Part shown: one piece after another, positions 47,614 through 61,200 of the stretch
How positions within the stretch are numbered: position 1 is the stretch's first letter
Layout of the letters: every line of letters begins with the position of its first letter
From: Fasciolopsis buskii
Lineage: Eukaryota; Platyhelminthes; Trematoda; Plagiorchiida; Fasciolidae
Direction of reading: 5' to 3'
Assembly (NCBI GenBank): GCA_008360955.1
Contig: LUCM01004960.1
Coordinates: 161,215-225,214 of the forward strand
Length of the DNA stretch: 64,000 nucleotides
The notes under the pieces: generated by a model
Database searches by the model: none
The model's input: the letters and a program-made list of their open reading frames with translations, nothing else
Told to the model about the DNA's origin: nothing
Program-made: the position numbers and the translations under genes

Positions 47614-50134
47614 GCAATAGGTTGTTGTCAGCAGACTAGTTTACCGCCCTAATCTTAATTTGATCCTTGTAGAAAAACAACGGATGCAGAATAGGAACCA
47701 ACTTAGGGTTATAAGGAGAGGACGGAGTGATCAGTTGTTGTCACAAGGTCATGCGGTTGTTAGTGAAAAATTCGGGATGGTTGATGATGTCCTTGTGTGA
47801 AAGCGCATCTTTGTTTGTGATAGGCTAGAGGACGAGGTGAATGAAAGCGAACCAGAGGTATGTGAACGCACAATTAAAAGTGCCAAAAACAAATCATATA
47901 TGGTCATACATGTGTAAAAATGTCAGGTACCAGGTTGGAATCCGTCAAAAAACAAACATCCCGCTAGAGGCGACGGAATGGTTCCATTTAAGAAAATTGC
48001 GGTCGCAACATTGACGCTGTTGTCATTAAACTGTAAGATATTTCCCACACATCGGATTCGGCGAACCAAAGGTTATCTCCTGGTGTCGTACCTGTCCACT
48101 GAAATTATTTGTCAGCTTTAACCATGCGGTCAGTTGGACTCAGGAAGAAGAGATTCGCTCAAATTCCCTAAGATCCTCGGATTCAACAAATTCATCGTTA
48201 ACAGTTATGGAATATACTCTTGCCTACTTCACTTTTTGAGAGTAGCCCATTGATAACCTTTGAATGAAGGGCTGCGCATCGCGAACGCGCTTGAGTTAGC
48301 GTAATGTCATCTACAAATGATCACGCACTTCATACGGAGAGGGTGACGAAATAATTCTGTATACTGATCTGCCGAAATGGATGCGTTTAACAGTGTACGC
48401 GAAAAACAAAATGGAATTAGGCTTCTCCAAATGCTTTTTCCGTAAAATAACTGCGCATCATTCTGACGGAATCGAGAAGATACTCTTGGCTTCTGACTCG
48501 GTGAAACGAGTCCACATCCCGGTGTGGATTCGTAACACATTTGCCCCGTATTTCAGATGAGTTTCAGTTGCTGAAGGTTATTGATTTTCACGAAAAGAAC
48601 ATCGTCATCATCAAATATGTTTTCTATAAATCCTGGCTCATATTCCGCGACCGTCCCGCATGGCGGTATTGTTTCACTAGCCGAATTTCACTGGCAATTT
48701 GGCAAAAGAAAAAAAAAACAAACAGTGAGCACAGATTTTACTTTCTACCCAGGAAATCCTTGGATTGTTGTATTCAAAAATCGGCCTTCGTTATGCGTTT
48801 TGCCGACATCACATTTGTCGATTCTACATCGTTCATTCTATCAAGCTTGTGGTCGATGGAATGAAAGTACCACGTTGGATCTCGATCAATGGTGGACCGA
48901 TAGGAATCGTTTCAAGGTCGATCGTTATTTTTAGAGATGTTTAAGAATTATTAGAGTGGAACAGCAACTCCGCATAGACCGATGAAAGATTAGTTTCGGA
49001 CCAATTGATCTAATCATTCGATCGTTGTCTAACTTAGAGTTCACGGTTTTGTGACCAAAATTAACCGCTTGATTAAACTTCTTTTCTTGTGGTCATCTCC
49101 GACTTGATTTGGTTTAAAGTTTTAAGCAGCAGCTCACATTTTGCGAGTGATTACCATCCACTAGGCGGTAAATGTGCAAACGTGATTCTTGATTCTCGAG
49201 TAATGTAACTGAGTGTAATTGAGCGTTCGGTGAGTACATGCAAACTAGCACGTTCACCCTATTACTTTTCTTTCAGTGAAATTCTGGAAGTTTGAAGATT
49301 ATTGCTTCTGAGCGTTAACGGACCAGTTTTACCTGAATGCTGACGTCAGCTCATAGTACTGACGGCCTTTATTCCCTCTGCACCTTATTATGAGTACCGT
49401 GTGTTGTGAGTGTTTAAATCCGATTAGACAGCAATCGAATTGGGCGTGCGCACCAAGACAACAAACAAAATCCCCATCACAATTGCTTCCGCATATTAAG
49501 ACTTCCAATTCGCATATCTGTGTGGCCAGATTATTTGTTGGCACAATGAAGCCACAAGAAAAAACATGGACAACTGACTCGCCGAAGTGTCTACCACAAG
49601 GTGATCAGTAGAACGTTTGAAAAGTTTTAATGTAGTCTATTGGATTTATTTAACCCATTGCCCTGAGTACCGATTATTCAAGAAGATTTGTCCAGTGTAC
49701 ACTATTGCTTGGGTTGACTCATGTTCCGAGCATATTTTCCTAATACTACTAATGATAAACTGGATAAGATTTTCCTTGCTTCTCAGAGGAACAAAACTGG
49801 CAAAATTTGTTTGCTATTCTACCGATGTACACTTTTCATACGGACTGTCAGTAACTGCGGCCAACATTTTCAAAGCAAACATCGGAATATCAAAACAGTA
49901 TTCTAGTTACGACTAGCTGTCCGGGCAAAAAAGCGCTGTGTGTACAAAAATGTCAAAACCATTCTCGCGATGTGTGGCATAAACGCGTTTGTGGTTCTGT
50001 TTCCGGCCAGTATTCCCATGAATATCTGATTCCATAAGCTCATTAGTTTGCTGGGTCACAGAATGACCCGTCCAAACATTTGCCGGACCGATGGGTGCAT
50101 TACATGCGGTGCTGCAGCGTGGATTGCTTCGAGC

Positions 50135-50161
50135 CGTGTGTGCGTGTGTGTGTGTGTGTGA
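50135..50161. repeat. (GT)n microsatellite
   Basis: GTGTGTGCGTGTGTGTGTGTGTG run. Simple sequence. Confidence 0.85.
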
Positions 50162-51639
50162 TCACTAGAGGAACCGGTAACCTTACACGAAGGGACAAAT
50201 CCAGCACCATCGTGCTCAAGTGTAAGAATTATCGTACCTTCATTGTGTTCCAGTTATAAGCTCATTAATCTCTTATATCCTTGACGTCATGTAGGTCTCT
50301 TGCCGTTCATGGAATACCGTAGTTTTGCTTTCTACCAACGGAGAACATCCCAAACTCGGCCAATATTGACTCTGATTTATTACCATCAAATCTTATGGTA
50401 ATCACTATGGTAGGGACTCATTTTGCCATTTAAAGTAGTCGCAAAATGGGTATAACATAAGCAGATCCTGTGAAAATTACTGCTGGTAATGTGATTAGAC
50501 AAACCCAAGCAAACTAAATTATAACACTTAATCATCCGTGTCGCATGGAAAAAATCCGTTTGAATAATTTTTTTCTTTCGACAACTAAATGGCCTAAACA
50601 GATTCAGAAAGGACCGATAAGTCATCGCGTTTTACGTCAACGCGCGTCTCTAGCAGTTATTCGGGTTCGACTTCGCTCGGTGACAATTTATTCAACGAGA
50701 GCAACCGCCAAATTTCGGATTTTTGTAACACCAAAGTGCTTCCCGAGTACAAAAGCAGTGACCAACTAAACATCCGTCACTCAAATGCCAGTTTATTTAA
50801 CACAGAAAATCTTCGTACAATCACGTTCTATTTGGAATGGCAAATTCTAAGGAACACAGTAAACAAACCTCTTGTTACCCGAACCAATGAAGGATATCTA
50901 CACAGCCACAGAAACGATTAGTCCATTAACAGGAAGTTTTATCCCCCCGGTTAGTGTGACTACCTCTATCGCGCATTCCATGGTTTTCTTGATTCAAATA
51001 CCTCTAATATACATTATTTATTGTGACAAACAGATTAGGTTTCCTCTGGGACATAAGTAGATCACGCAGATGATTCAAATTACCTCCGAACAGAAACTTG
51101 CAAGTGAGGAGAGAAACAAAGAATTTTAAAACGAAAATAAAAAACCGCGTATTACGATTACGAATTGCTGAGGTCAGTACAAGATTTGATGGCCTGCGGA
51201 GTCGATAACCCAGAACAGGTGACAATAAATCACGAGGTGACCAGCCTTCTATCGATCAACACGGTTAATCGATTTACTTTCCGGATCTTCTGTCGTTCGG
51301 ATATTGGCTGTCTAGTGAGCAATAATATTGTACTTGAACCCTTTCATTTACTGCCTTGTATTCGTTTAACCCTTACGTTACCTTGGTCTGTAATATATAT
51401 TAGTAAAGATGCATTGCACGACATCTTTGGATGTGCATTTTACAGGACGGCAAAATTTTAAATATTGATCATTAGACTTCGGCAAAACAATCCGATGCAT
51501 TTTCAAATATCATGAAAAAAATCAGCGTGATAAGCGTTGCCAACCATGACGTCTATGTTTTTTCTCAGATATCTTCGTCTAGACATTACTTAGAATAGGA
51601 AATCCTCATATGGGCTACGCACGGTAAGGTTGCCCGTAG

Positions 51640-51765
51640 GAGCCTGAATCTACGCGGCAATCTTTTGCCGGTGTGCTATGGAGATCCTGGTCCAAAATCC
51701 AAGAATATGCCGGACAAGCCGAAGGCTCCTGGTTCGATCCCGGCCTCTGGCATCGGTGTATATCG
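51640..51765 (+). other. tRNA-like/SINE-like fragment with a B box
   Basis: GGCTCCTGGTTCGATCCCGGCC (51723-51744) is a good pol III B box inside a T-arm-like segment, but the T stem does not pair fully. The upstream part (GTGTGCTATGGAGATCC) is a poor A box. It differs from the main SINE family here, so it may belong to another tRNA-derived family. Confidence 0.4.
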
Positions 51766-52934
51766 TAAAACTCGTTTTTTCTACTGATTGAACCTTATAG
51801 GTTTCTAGTTGGCGGTTACAAACTTTAGACAACAAAACCGGATGTGATCTTCACACGTGTGTTGTCAGTTTCTTGGGTGAGAAAAAATGAAAACATGTTC
51901 CGCCTACCCGAGACTATGACAACTAAGTCGTAAGAACATTTATTTACTTTGCTGACTGCTTTTGGTTACGTCTGTCACATTAAATTGGTTCAGGAGTTTT
52001 TTGTGCACTTCTGTTAACTGACCAATAGACGGTTAATCGACATTCCTCTGCTCGCTTTGCCCACGCGTCAGAATCTTCATCGCCATGACAGCGAAGGAAC
52101 GCGGTCAGATAAAAGGTTGATCACAATGGATAAATGTGTTTGATCACACTAATTATGTCATTTGAAAATTTTCATGTTTTCGCATTGTGCATGCAATAGA
52201 ACGTAATAAATGTAAGTGTGCCGGTCAGTCGGTCTTCTGGCGAATTCGCCTACACGGAGAGAGACCCTTCTAAACTGGTGCCAGCCGCAACTTTTCAATC
52301 ATTATGGTTCGGCTTAATCCCACTCAGTGCGTTGTAAACAGAAAGGGATATTATCCGAGAAAACACGTGGCTACAGGTACCCAAGTCAAAGACGGTTTAT
52401 CAATTCGTTCAGGGTGAAAAGAAAGATGAGAAATAGCAGCTTTCCCCCAAATCAACTACTCCGGAGCATGTGACTAGGAAATAGACACTTTTAGCTTAGT
52501 AAAACAAAACAGGTGTAATCTTCAAATTCGCATAGTCCGTTGTTTTGTGTCTAAGAGTACCGTAATGTAACTATGACGGAATGGATTTCAAGTAGAATTC
52601 TTCAGTTTGTCTCTTTTTGGTAAAGTTCGAAAAAAAATCCCAAATCGTTGGCTAAATGAACGTGGGGCATTTGAAACTCTCCAGTTTCCCGGACTAACTG
52701 CGACTAGATCACGGATCAGTGACTTACTTTATCTGTCCAGGTTTGTGAACAGTGCCATATGGAGATCTCATTCACGAAAGTTTTTGTCATGTTTTTTCGT
52801 ATTGTTTTAAACTTGTTTACAAAAAATGTTGTAATTCATTCGGAAATCCTGAGGTTGAAAAAGATTAGGAAGGAGAACGTTTACACTCATCACTTAGTGA
52901 AATGTGAAAAATGTCTCACTTCATTTTGATAGGT

Positions 52935-54020
52935 TGATCAGGAGATCGGCTAAAACACGGTCACGGTTTGTCAGATTCGGGTTGAATTTGGGACAGTGGA
53001 ATTCCTATAGATAGTGATTCTAGAGGGCATGGAACGGGTCAGTCGAATCAAACGCAGTCATTGCTAGAGTTGATGCGTAGTTGAAATCACCTGCAATAAT
53101 GTGCAGACTACCCTCAAGAAGAGTAGCAGTGAATGCTGGAAAATAGTCAAAATAGATGTTGCATTGTTTTACGAGCCAAAAGGGGCAATATATATGGTCG
53201 TCATGATTGTACCGGTACGGCTAGAAAACCTGGGATGACACTGTGTCATGAAACAGTCAATTCCATTGACAGAGTACGTATAAACAACTTCGGACTTGCC
53301 ACATCAGGAGGAGGTTATTTATGTTGCCATATCGCCTCCAGTCTTCTTGTCCGAAACTCTGTCCTGCCGATGGAGTGTGGAGCTGTCTATCGACACGACT
53401 GAATCAGCGTTATCCGGATTCAGCCACGATTCTTGTATGCAGATTACACAAATATGAACATGGGTTAGTGATTTAAGTGCGATGAACAGATCCGACATTT
53501 TCGTAAACAGAGAGCGGACATTCGTACTCAAGAATGCCGAAACAGACATCTTACCTGGAAGGGTGCATTTAAGAGTTGCCTGCTAACCATCACGAGTGCC
53601 TTTTTTGATCGGTAAGAAGATCTTTGAGGTGCAGCAATGAGTGATTCAAGTTCTTGTCGAGAAATAGTACGGTTTCTGAACAAAACTAATTCCAAGCAAG
53701 TGCAGCAGCGAACGGAGACCATAATCGAACCAAATATCCGACAAGGAAGCAACGAATTAAGGATGACACTGTGAATTGTAGTGTAGCCAGTCAAAGGGCG
53801 CTCCGTACGGCGGGGAAACAAAACTTTTCGTCTAAATCAAAATAGTCCAAATCACTTTTATTTGGGCCGGGTTCTTTGAGTAAATTCAGTACTTCCGTTA
53901 TCAGGCTTGGCTTGTACCTAGAAAACTTGTCTAGATTATAAGGCATACACTTTTCCTTGAGCGATTGCAGATGAGGTAGTGCAGAAAGTCCGAGGTCGCC
54001 CAGCTCTACATCACGCATGA
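52935..54020 (-). mobile_element. LINE (non-LTR) remnant: APE-type endonuclease, minus strand
   Basis: Reading down the minus strand, 53549-53319 encodes 'NVRSLFTKMSDL', 'ICVICIQESWLNP' (QESWL at 53435-53421) and 'HRQDRVSDKKTGGDMA', the N-terminal blocks of the APE endonuclease. After frame shifts, 'TTIYIAPFGS' (about 53200-53170) and 'HIIAGDFNYAS' (53104-53072, with the GDFN metal-site block) follow in the expected order. Coding traces then continue to about 52935 with stops. The upstream 54018-53550 region holds two overlapping open frames that may be the preceding part of the ORF. No RT is attached in this copy. Confidence 0.75.
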
Positions 54021-55016
54021 TCTACTAAGGCTTTTATGGTCATGTACTTAACCAAATTCCAAGGTCACAGTTGTTAGTCCGCCCGTCCCTTTTTGTGAGT
54101 CCTGAAAGCTGTACACAACCTCCTTTCACTATGGTCATACTTTGAGTATGTCATGGACACATCGATTTGAGTTAAATAGATCACGGTAATGATTCTAGCA
54201 TCTTGCTCTCAAGTTCCTTCACCTTGCGCGTTTTAAAAGTATGATTTGATTCTCCTTCAAATTGCACAGTACTCCACTTCATTCCACGAATTTCGGGCAA
54301 TAGATTTACAAAATTAACAAAGTATTCAACGGCCTAAACTCAAAACCAGAAAATACACGTGAAATCCGTGGTATCTTAACCCAACTTGATTGGACCACAT
54401 TCGAAACAGTCATGGTTCTCAATCCCAGTTATTTTGTCTAATTTATATCTTGATTACTTCTAGTTATCTGCTCGTCCCGATGAAAAGTCCAATGCAGTTT
54501 TATGGCGTATTGTTTACTCACGCCTCGAGTACCATCAGCTACTCAGGAAATTATTGTCTTAGTCACAGCATGAACTTTTCGTGGACAGGAAATCGATTGG
54601 TGCACTGCGCGTTTTGCGAGAACAATCCGTTGTTCCGTGTACCGGCTGACTAATTCGGTCAGTCATCAGCGTCATTGAATAATTGAGACGTGAGTTGGAT
54701 TTTTTCGCGTTGATTGGTTTGCCGCCTTTTTACTTTCATCTATACCCGTTTTCATTGAAACGATAAAAATAACTTCCAACTCTCTTATTTGATTTCCACC
54801 GAAATTTGTTTGAACTCATCGGAATAATGAATTCGCCCACAACTGGAGTTTTGACGATGTAAATAAATATGATATTCGCTGATTTCATACAATCATCATA
54901 AATAAGTGCGTGGTATGCCTAAGATTGCATTCTTCCCGAACAATCAAGACGTTTGATCCAAATTGCGGATCGAATAACTTCTGAGCATTAGTCACCAATG
55001 CCAATCCAAAGAATAA
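54021..55016. other. Intergenic DNA directly upstream of CAP gene 2
   Basis: No coding feature recognised. One CACGTG lies at 54356-54361. The region is AT-richer towards 54700-54900. Confidence 0.5.
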
Positions 55017-55172
55017 CACGTGACTCCAACTGACGCTTTTGCTACAACCTTAGAACACGTGTTTTTATTTCGACTCGTCGAACAAGACCAAACCAGTCAC
55101 GTGAGAAAAGCCAAAACGGTGCACATAAAAACCAACGTTTGAGCATTCCGACTCGCAGTCTCCAAAACAACC
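55017..55172 (+). promoter_or_regulatory. Putative CAP gene 2 promoter: three CACGTG boxes and a TATA-like site
   Basis: Palindromic CACGTG hexamers (E-box/G-box, the core bound by bHLH-zip factors such as Myc/Max and USF in animals) occur at 55017-55022, 55056-55061 and 55098-55103, spaced 39 and 42 bp. A CATAAAA element follows at 55124-55130, 43 bp before the ATG at 55173, a plausible TATA box for a short 5' leader. No experimental start is known; this is inference from motif clustering. Confidence 0.45.
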
Positions 55173-55231
55173 ATGTCTCGAAGTCTTGGACAGTCAACAT
55201 TTACTCAGGAATGCTTGAATGCACATAATCG
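55173..55231 (+). CDS. CAP gene 2, coding exon 1
   Basis: A 59-nt exon from ATG to a GTAGGT donor (phase 2). It encodes 'MSRSLGQSTFTQECLNAHN' and two bases of Arg20. It is six codons longer than gene 1's first exon, with the same AHNR end and phase. The context CAACCATGTC suits initiation. Confidence 0.85.
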
Positions 55232-58200
55232 GTAGGTCCTATCGTTTATATTGATTAGGGGTATTTCGTGTCTTACAAGTAGGGAACAATCGCGGGATTC
55301 AAAGCCAAGCTACTTATGTAAGAACTAGAACGTAAACAACTAGACCTAGTCAATGAGTGCTAACTGGTGCCATTGGTAATTTTATCTTTTCACGTCCGAA
55401 AAGGCTGAAAAGTAAATTTGCCAATTTGAAATGCATTTTTGGACGGGTATCAGGAAACGTTCTGCAGGCACTGGACTGCAGGAAGTTCAAAAGGAAAATG
55501 ACGAGGAGGACGCACCGTTTTTTCATTGATATTTGCATGTGTGTATATTTATTCCTGCTTTATCATTCTGATTTTTCTAGTAAAAATGTTGCGTGCTGTA
55601 TGATGTCATTTATGCTGCTCAAATGCAAGTTTTAAAGAACTGGGGATTAGTTTATGCAATTGTAGGGCATTCACGCATATAATTGACTGTAAAGCTGTTA
55701 CTCTGACACAGTCATCCACACCAGAGGTTCCAGACAAGCGTGAGTGTGAATTTTGTTCATTAAACCTCCGCGCTATTTCATTTTAGTCCTTCCTGATTTA
55801 GGCTGGCTTCGAAAGGTCACATTTACCGGAATGATCGAATAGGGTGTTACGGGAAATGCCGTTACGCAACAGCAACCAAAACAACCGAAATACGGATCGT
55901 GTTTCATTCCAGATGAAATTTGTCTACCGACGCATCCATAGGTATAGGTATCAAGTGGGACAAGCGAATGCGTGGAAAGGCATTCGAGAATGTTCATTGT
56001 CATTCATTTTCCGATATTCCCCTGTGATCGTGAGAAGGGAGATATTCTTCCGTTTGTTTAATCCATAAATTCAAACTACTCGTTTTACTGCATGTTGTAC
56101 CCATTTCCAAGAAATGTACGAAAAAATGTCATATCGTCCTTTAGGTACACACAGGTGTGCACTATTTGGCAACGGGTGTATTGTTTTTACTCCCGTGAAA
56201 GCAAGAAGTTCACCTGAATAATTTTAGCAACACCTAAAATTTCGGAAGAAGCTGTCATTTATCGGGGCGAGTTGAATATTCAATAGTTATACTGCAGAAC
56301 TGATTACATCCACGGAACTGTATCATCAAAAGTACCGCCAAAAAATAAACAGACTTGATCAAAGCAGTAAATAAGGTTTTACTATGAAGTAACCATCTGT
56401 TGCAGATTGATAAGGGGATACCGCTGACATCACAAATTATTACTGATACTGAGCGACAATCGGCTCTTAATGTCCTCCAGGTCGGCGGTACTTTGTACCG
56501 TGAAATCAGATCGCTCCTGGGAATGGTATCCAGGATTGTATTCAAAGTTACCGAATCACAAGCGAGTTTCAGAAATCAAAAACCTGTAACCTGCTGGCTG
56601 TATGACAGTCTCTCGATTGTCTACTGTATCTCAGGTCTGCAAGATATATGATCTTCCACAGACCGTTGATCATAACTCTCGCACCTCAGAAATATATCGC
56701 CTGCACAGTCAAGCTATGCACGACTAGAATAAATACCCGTATAGCGCTTTTCTGATAAGACTTGAAGTCCCAATTCGTTGAGCAAACAGTGCCTTATAAT
56801 ACCCAAGGTGATCTAGCAGCCTGAGATATTGATGAGGGAGGCTAAAGCATTAGTTTCAATAGTGCACTAAAAATGAAATAGACAGATGGCCTTGGGTTTA
56901 AAGAATGCAAGACTGGCTTTCGCGTTCGTTTGTTTGTTCGCTGTCTGCGAAAACAATCTTCAGTCAAAATGAATAACAGAAAATGAGCAACCTTATCCTG
57001 CCAAATAACGAGGATCCACGAATAAATTTTGTAAATTACATGCATTCCTGAATATGACTTTTGGATGACCATTGTCAGCTTCGTTCTTCAGACAAAAAAC
57101 ATCGTAATTTACTGGAAACGTTCTGTCTCCTTGACCGGGTGATCGATTTGACCTGTCTCTGCTAAGCGAGTCGTTTTCACTGAGTTGCACAAACGTGACA
57201 CTGTCTAATTTTCAACCCGAAATGGCTGTTGCACGTTATCAACACGCTTCTGAAATAACAGATAAATCGTTTGAATTAACGTGTTTTGTTTCGCAGGACC
57301 CTTACTTCGTGCGAAGTCCACAGTGAGTAGAGTAAATTTCATAGGACGTCAACAAACGCTCGCAAACGGATGAGTTCTTGTATGGTCATGCAAAATTGTT
57401 TGTAACTTTTTTTTCAAATGCATAGTCACTAGAGTTATCCACATACAAAAACAAGATCAGGACAAAAGTGCTCAAACCACTCCAAATAAGACAATATTTT
57501 GACCAGTTCAACTGGACAGGATGCTCAAAGTCTATGCAAGACATTGTCGGTTATGACTAGACAATGCAATAATCACTATGTCACGGCCAAAACGAAGACA
57601 GTCAGTCATTTTGAATGATGATGATAGCGATTCTCATCCCTAATATTCAGCGAACTATTAACCTTCCAGGCTTCGTGCTTTGCATGGAAGCAGTCCATTG
57701 AGACTGGATACACAATTGTCCGCGGAAGCTCAGAAATGGGCCGAGTGTTTGGCCGCGAAAGGAACTCTGGAGCACAGCAAATGTAATGGGTACGGTGAAA
57801 ATCTGGCTTTCCACGGATCGTCCGTTCCCACGGAGTACACAGGTAGGTATTTAGAAATTTGTATGCTACCCGATTTCCTTCGCGGTTAAAAGAAAAATAA
57901 CAACTTATTTGCATTTCGCATAATCCACTTTAGGCTTCGGTGAAATCTAGGAATTTCAGACTCAATTTCTTGCCTGGTTGGTCTACCGTTGTGTTTGCCG
58001 TGTAACGCCGTTCACTTTCAAATTAGCCACTGGAAAGACAGAATATCAGGTCGGATGGAAATCATCCAGGTTTCATGTTTGAAAGTCATCCGGTCACAGG
58101 TATGCGTTTCAGTCTCCAGGTTGGCTACTCGACATCAGCCTCTCTCCAAATGCTCTCTAGTGCCCGTACACCTCTAACAGCCTCTGCCCAAGAGGTTCTG

Positions 58201-61200
58201 TTCCCTGCCTTGTCGTAGCAGAACGTACCACTAAAGTAGGAGGATGAATTCGGATTGTAAACGCTGTCCATCAGGCTGACTGATTTTCAGTTAGATAAAT
58301 CCTGATTCCAAACCAACCACGAGCGGGTGCAAAGCATAAGGCTGCGTGTTCAACACCACTTGTTGTGGTGCGATTTATTTGAACCCAAGATATCTAACTC
58401 TGTGCAAAGAGCACATGAACTGAGAAATCGGCTGCCAGTCACCAGATGGTTTTATTGCTTTGCGAATTAGATCATTTGGTCAGTAACTGTTTGTAATGCT
58501 CTGTAAGTCGCCTCCCTGTTTCTGTTTGGAAAAACCGGCAGTCTACAGGTCAGAGCGAAATCATGAATGCTAAATTTCAGTTCACCATGTGAATGTAAAG
58601 ACATAAAATTTATCAAATGGAGTAAACGCTGCGCATAGTATCTTTTCCTTCCCTCTTTCTCGTCCACTGTTTTCGTCCTTTGCCATGATTTCGACGGCAC
58701 GCGACTTGTACACAAAATGTATGTGTATGCATATAGCCAACTAAGTATAACAGACTGGGATTGCTGATCCAAGCTTAGAACATATACGCGAACTAGGGTA
58801 AAAACGAAACAAAACCAACCACTCTGAACCGAGAAGGAGTACGAGCAAGGAACTACGGGGATTCATTTGAATGACCATTTTGTGTAACCAGGCCTATTCA
58901 GCAAAATTAAATGAAATACAATACGTGGAATCGATGAAAGACAGACATTGAATCACATATGTTGTATAGAGTAGTCCACGAATCAAGCGATAGAAGGTTT
59001 ATCGATGCTAGCAGCTTGGTTCCCTTATTGCATTCTGACGGGATGGAACAAGAGCACAAATGTTTCCATCCCAATTTGTATAACTCATCTGTGACAGAAC
59101 ACGGATGCTGCATAATATTTTGTGACCTTTGTACCCCCGGACTTTTCAGGAGCTCAAGCGGCTGATCAATGGTATCAGGAAATTCAGAAGCACGATTTCA
59201 ACCGCAACTGTTTCCAACCGAATTCAGGTAAGCTCAAAAAAACGAGTTTGCTAATCCGTTTTGATAAACTTTGCAATTTCATTTCTAGCTACAATTTGTA
59301 ATCTTTAGTTAAGACATTTTTCGAAAAAAAGATTAATTAGCGTTTAGCAAACACCTCGTTTTTTTCTCGGGTCCCAAAACAAGTAAATTAACAGACGCTG
59401 GGGCAAATGGCATATCCTTCTTCTTCTTAATCATCATTTTTTCAAATTATTCCAAGGCCAAATCTAACTAACTTCAGCTTCTGTTAAACAACACTAGAAA
59501 AGCATTTGTAATTCGATGATCATCCGTCAAGAAGATTTTTGTGCAAAACTCTAAACCAACATTAGAATTGTTACAGGTTAAACAAGAGGACAAATCCCGT
59601 GACTGTTGCGTTCCTACCCACATTGCGCGGTAACATGGGAAGGATGGATATGCAATGTAGATAGGTGGAAAATGAAACGAGTACCGCAGGATCCAACAAA
59701 CGGAACGCATAGTGTGACTACATAAATGCACCGTTTTGAATCATTCTGATTCGACAAGCAGTGACAACACGTTTAACGGAGCTCACATTTCGCTGTCACA
59801 TCTTTCAACTTCTCTGTCCAAATGGTCAAGGGTATTTTGGACTCCAACCACGAAGAAGTTCGGTATAAAATTCTTCATTCCACGTTGCCACAACATCGGT
59901 TGGCCTCCACGCTTATTTTTCACTACCTCAGAGGAACGGAAAATAAACCGTGGTACGGCGAACTTGTCTTCGCCATACGCAACACGGCCCAACAAATGAG
60001 GTCTCTTAAGCCCGACAATTTGAACAAGGATATTCTCATTACCGATTCTCAATGTCAAATTCCCAACCTCCATATCGTTCACTCGATCACCCTGCCTCCT
60101 CTTGGCACACGTAAGTAGACAACGGTGGTGAAAATGCTCTGGGAGACGAACGTGTTCATCACGTAAACTTCATGTCTCACAACCATACAACCAAACTGAA
60201 CGTACTGCGGCCCATTAAACAAGATCCTTCAATTTCAGCGAAGTACCAAGTCAGCGCCACAAGTGCTTCAGACCAACGTATGCCACTCAAACCTTGGATG
60301 TACGCATGTTCACCTCTACTATCATGCCAACATTTTTTGTGACACAATTGCCGAGGTACGTAAAACGGTCCACAGTCGTTAGTTCCTCGCCATCCAGTAT
60401 CAATTTCGAGACAATTGTAGCCCAGCCTTGTAACAGAACTTTACACTTTGAAGGTGCAAAGTGCATGCGGAATCATGCTACAACCCTCGCGATTCTACCT
60501 GGTGCACGTTTCACATCCTCTGTAGATTCACACAGGCACACGACCTTGCCTGCATGATCTAGGTAACTCAACTTCTCCCCATTTGCCGTTTCGGTGCCTA
60601 TATCTTGAAGATCCTCTAAGTTTTATTTCGTAACCTCGCAGCTAAAGAATATGAACCGATCGATATTCGATAGTACTGTTCACTAAACTCACTTAATGAA
60701 TGCATCATCGGTGAAATGATTTGTCGTCCATTTTCTGTATTATTTATCAACATTGGTTTTTTGGTCGATGAGTGCTCCCTGATTCCACGTCATATCGAAA
60801 TTTGTCAAGTTTTATATTACTAGTTTAACATGGCTCATCACCACAGACCTTTGTTCACATTGACTTTGAAATGTTGAATTTCGTATTGCAATGTGAAATT
60901 CCCAAATGAGAATTTATCGGGTTCCTAATGTAGACAATTTCAAAGATGCCAGAAGCCGGCTGATAACTTCCTTTTTTTACTTACTAACAGGACATTTCAG
61001 CCAGTTAGTGTGGAAAGAAACGGATAGATGTGGATTCGGAAAAGCTTCCACCCCGGATGGGAAACGGATCTACGTTGTTGGTAGATATCAACCCCCGGGA
61101 AACGTTGAGGGCGAATATAAGAAAAATGTTTTACCGTTGGGAAGCAAGGTGACAACCGGTGAGTCCACTATAAGTTGACAAACTAACAATACGTGGATTC

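Larger units (their letters stand above)
29546..55010. other. About 25 kb between the two CAP genes with no recognised host gene
   Basis: No CAP-like exon or other recognisable host gene was found. Supported contents are an RT fragment (about 29940-30215), SINE copies (38223, 38600, 40990, 43620), tRNA-like remnants, short tandem repeats (35640, 41521, 50135) and a LINE endonuclease remnant (52935-54020). Stretches such as 30220-35600 and 44000-50100 show only short, featureless open frames. Untranslated exons, non-coding RNAs or distal regulatory sites would not be visible by this reading. Confidence 0.6.

Noticed and set aside
48541..48934. Two overlapping plus-strand frames of 107 and 117 codons
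   Set aside because: Neither shows a recognisable domain or good exon context, and two long frames over the same bases suggest chance.
59736..60557. Plus-strand open frames of about 87-98 codons in gene 2 intron 3
   Set aside because: The minus strand carries clear LINE RT blocks across the same bases, so these are shadows.
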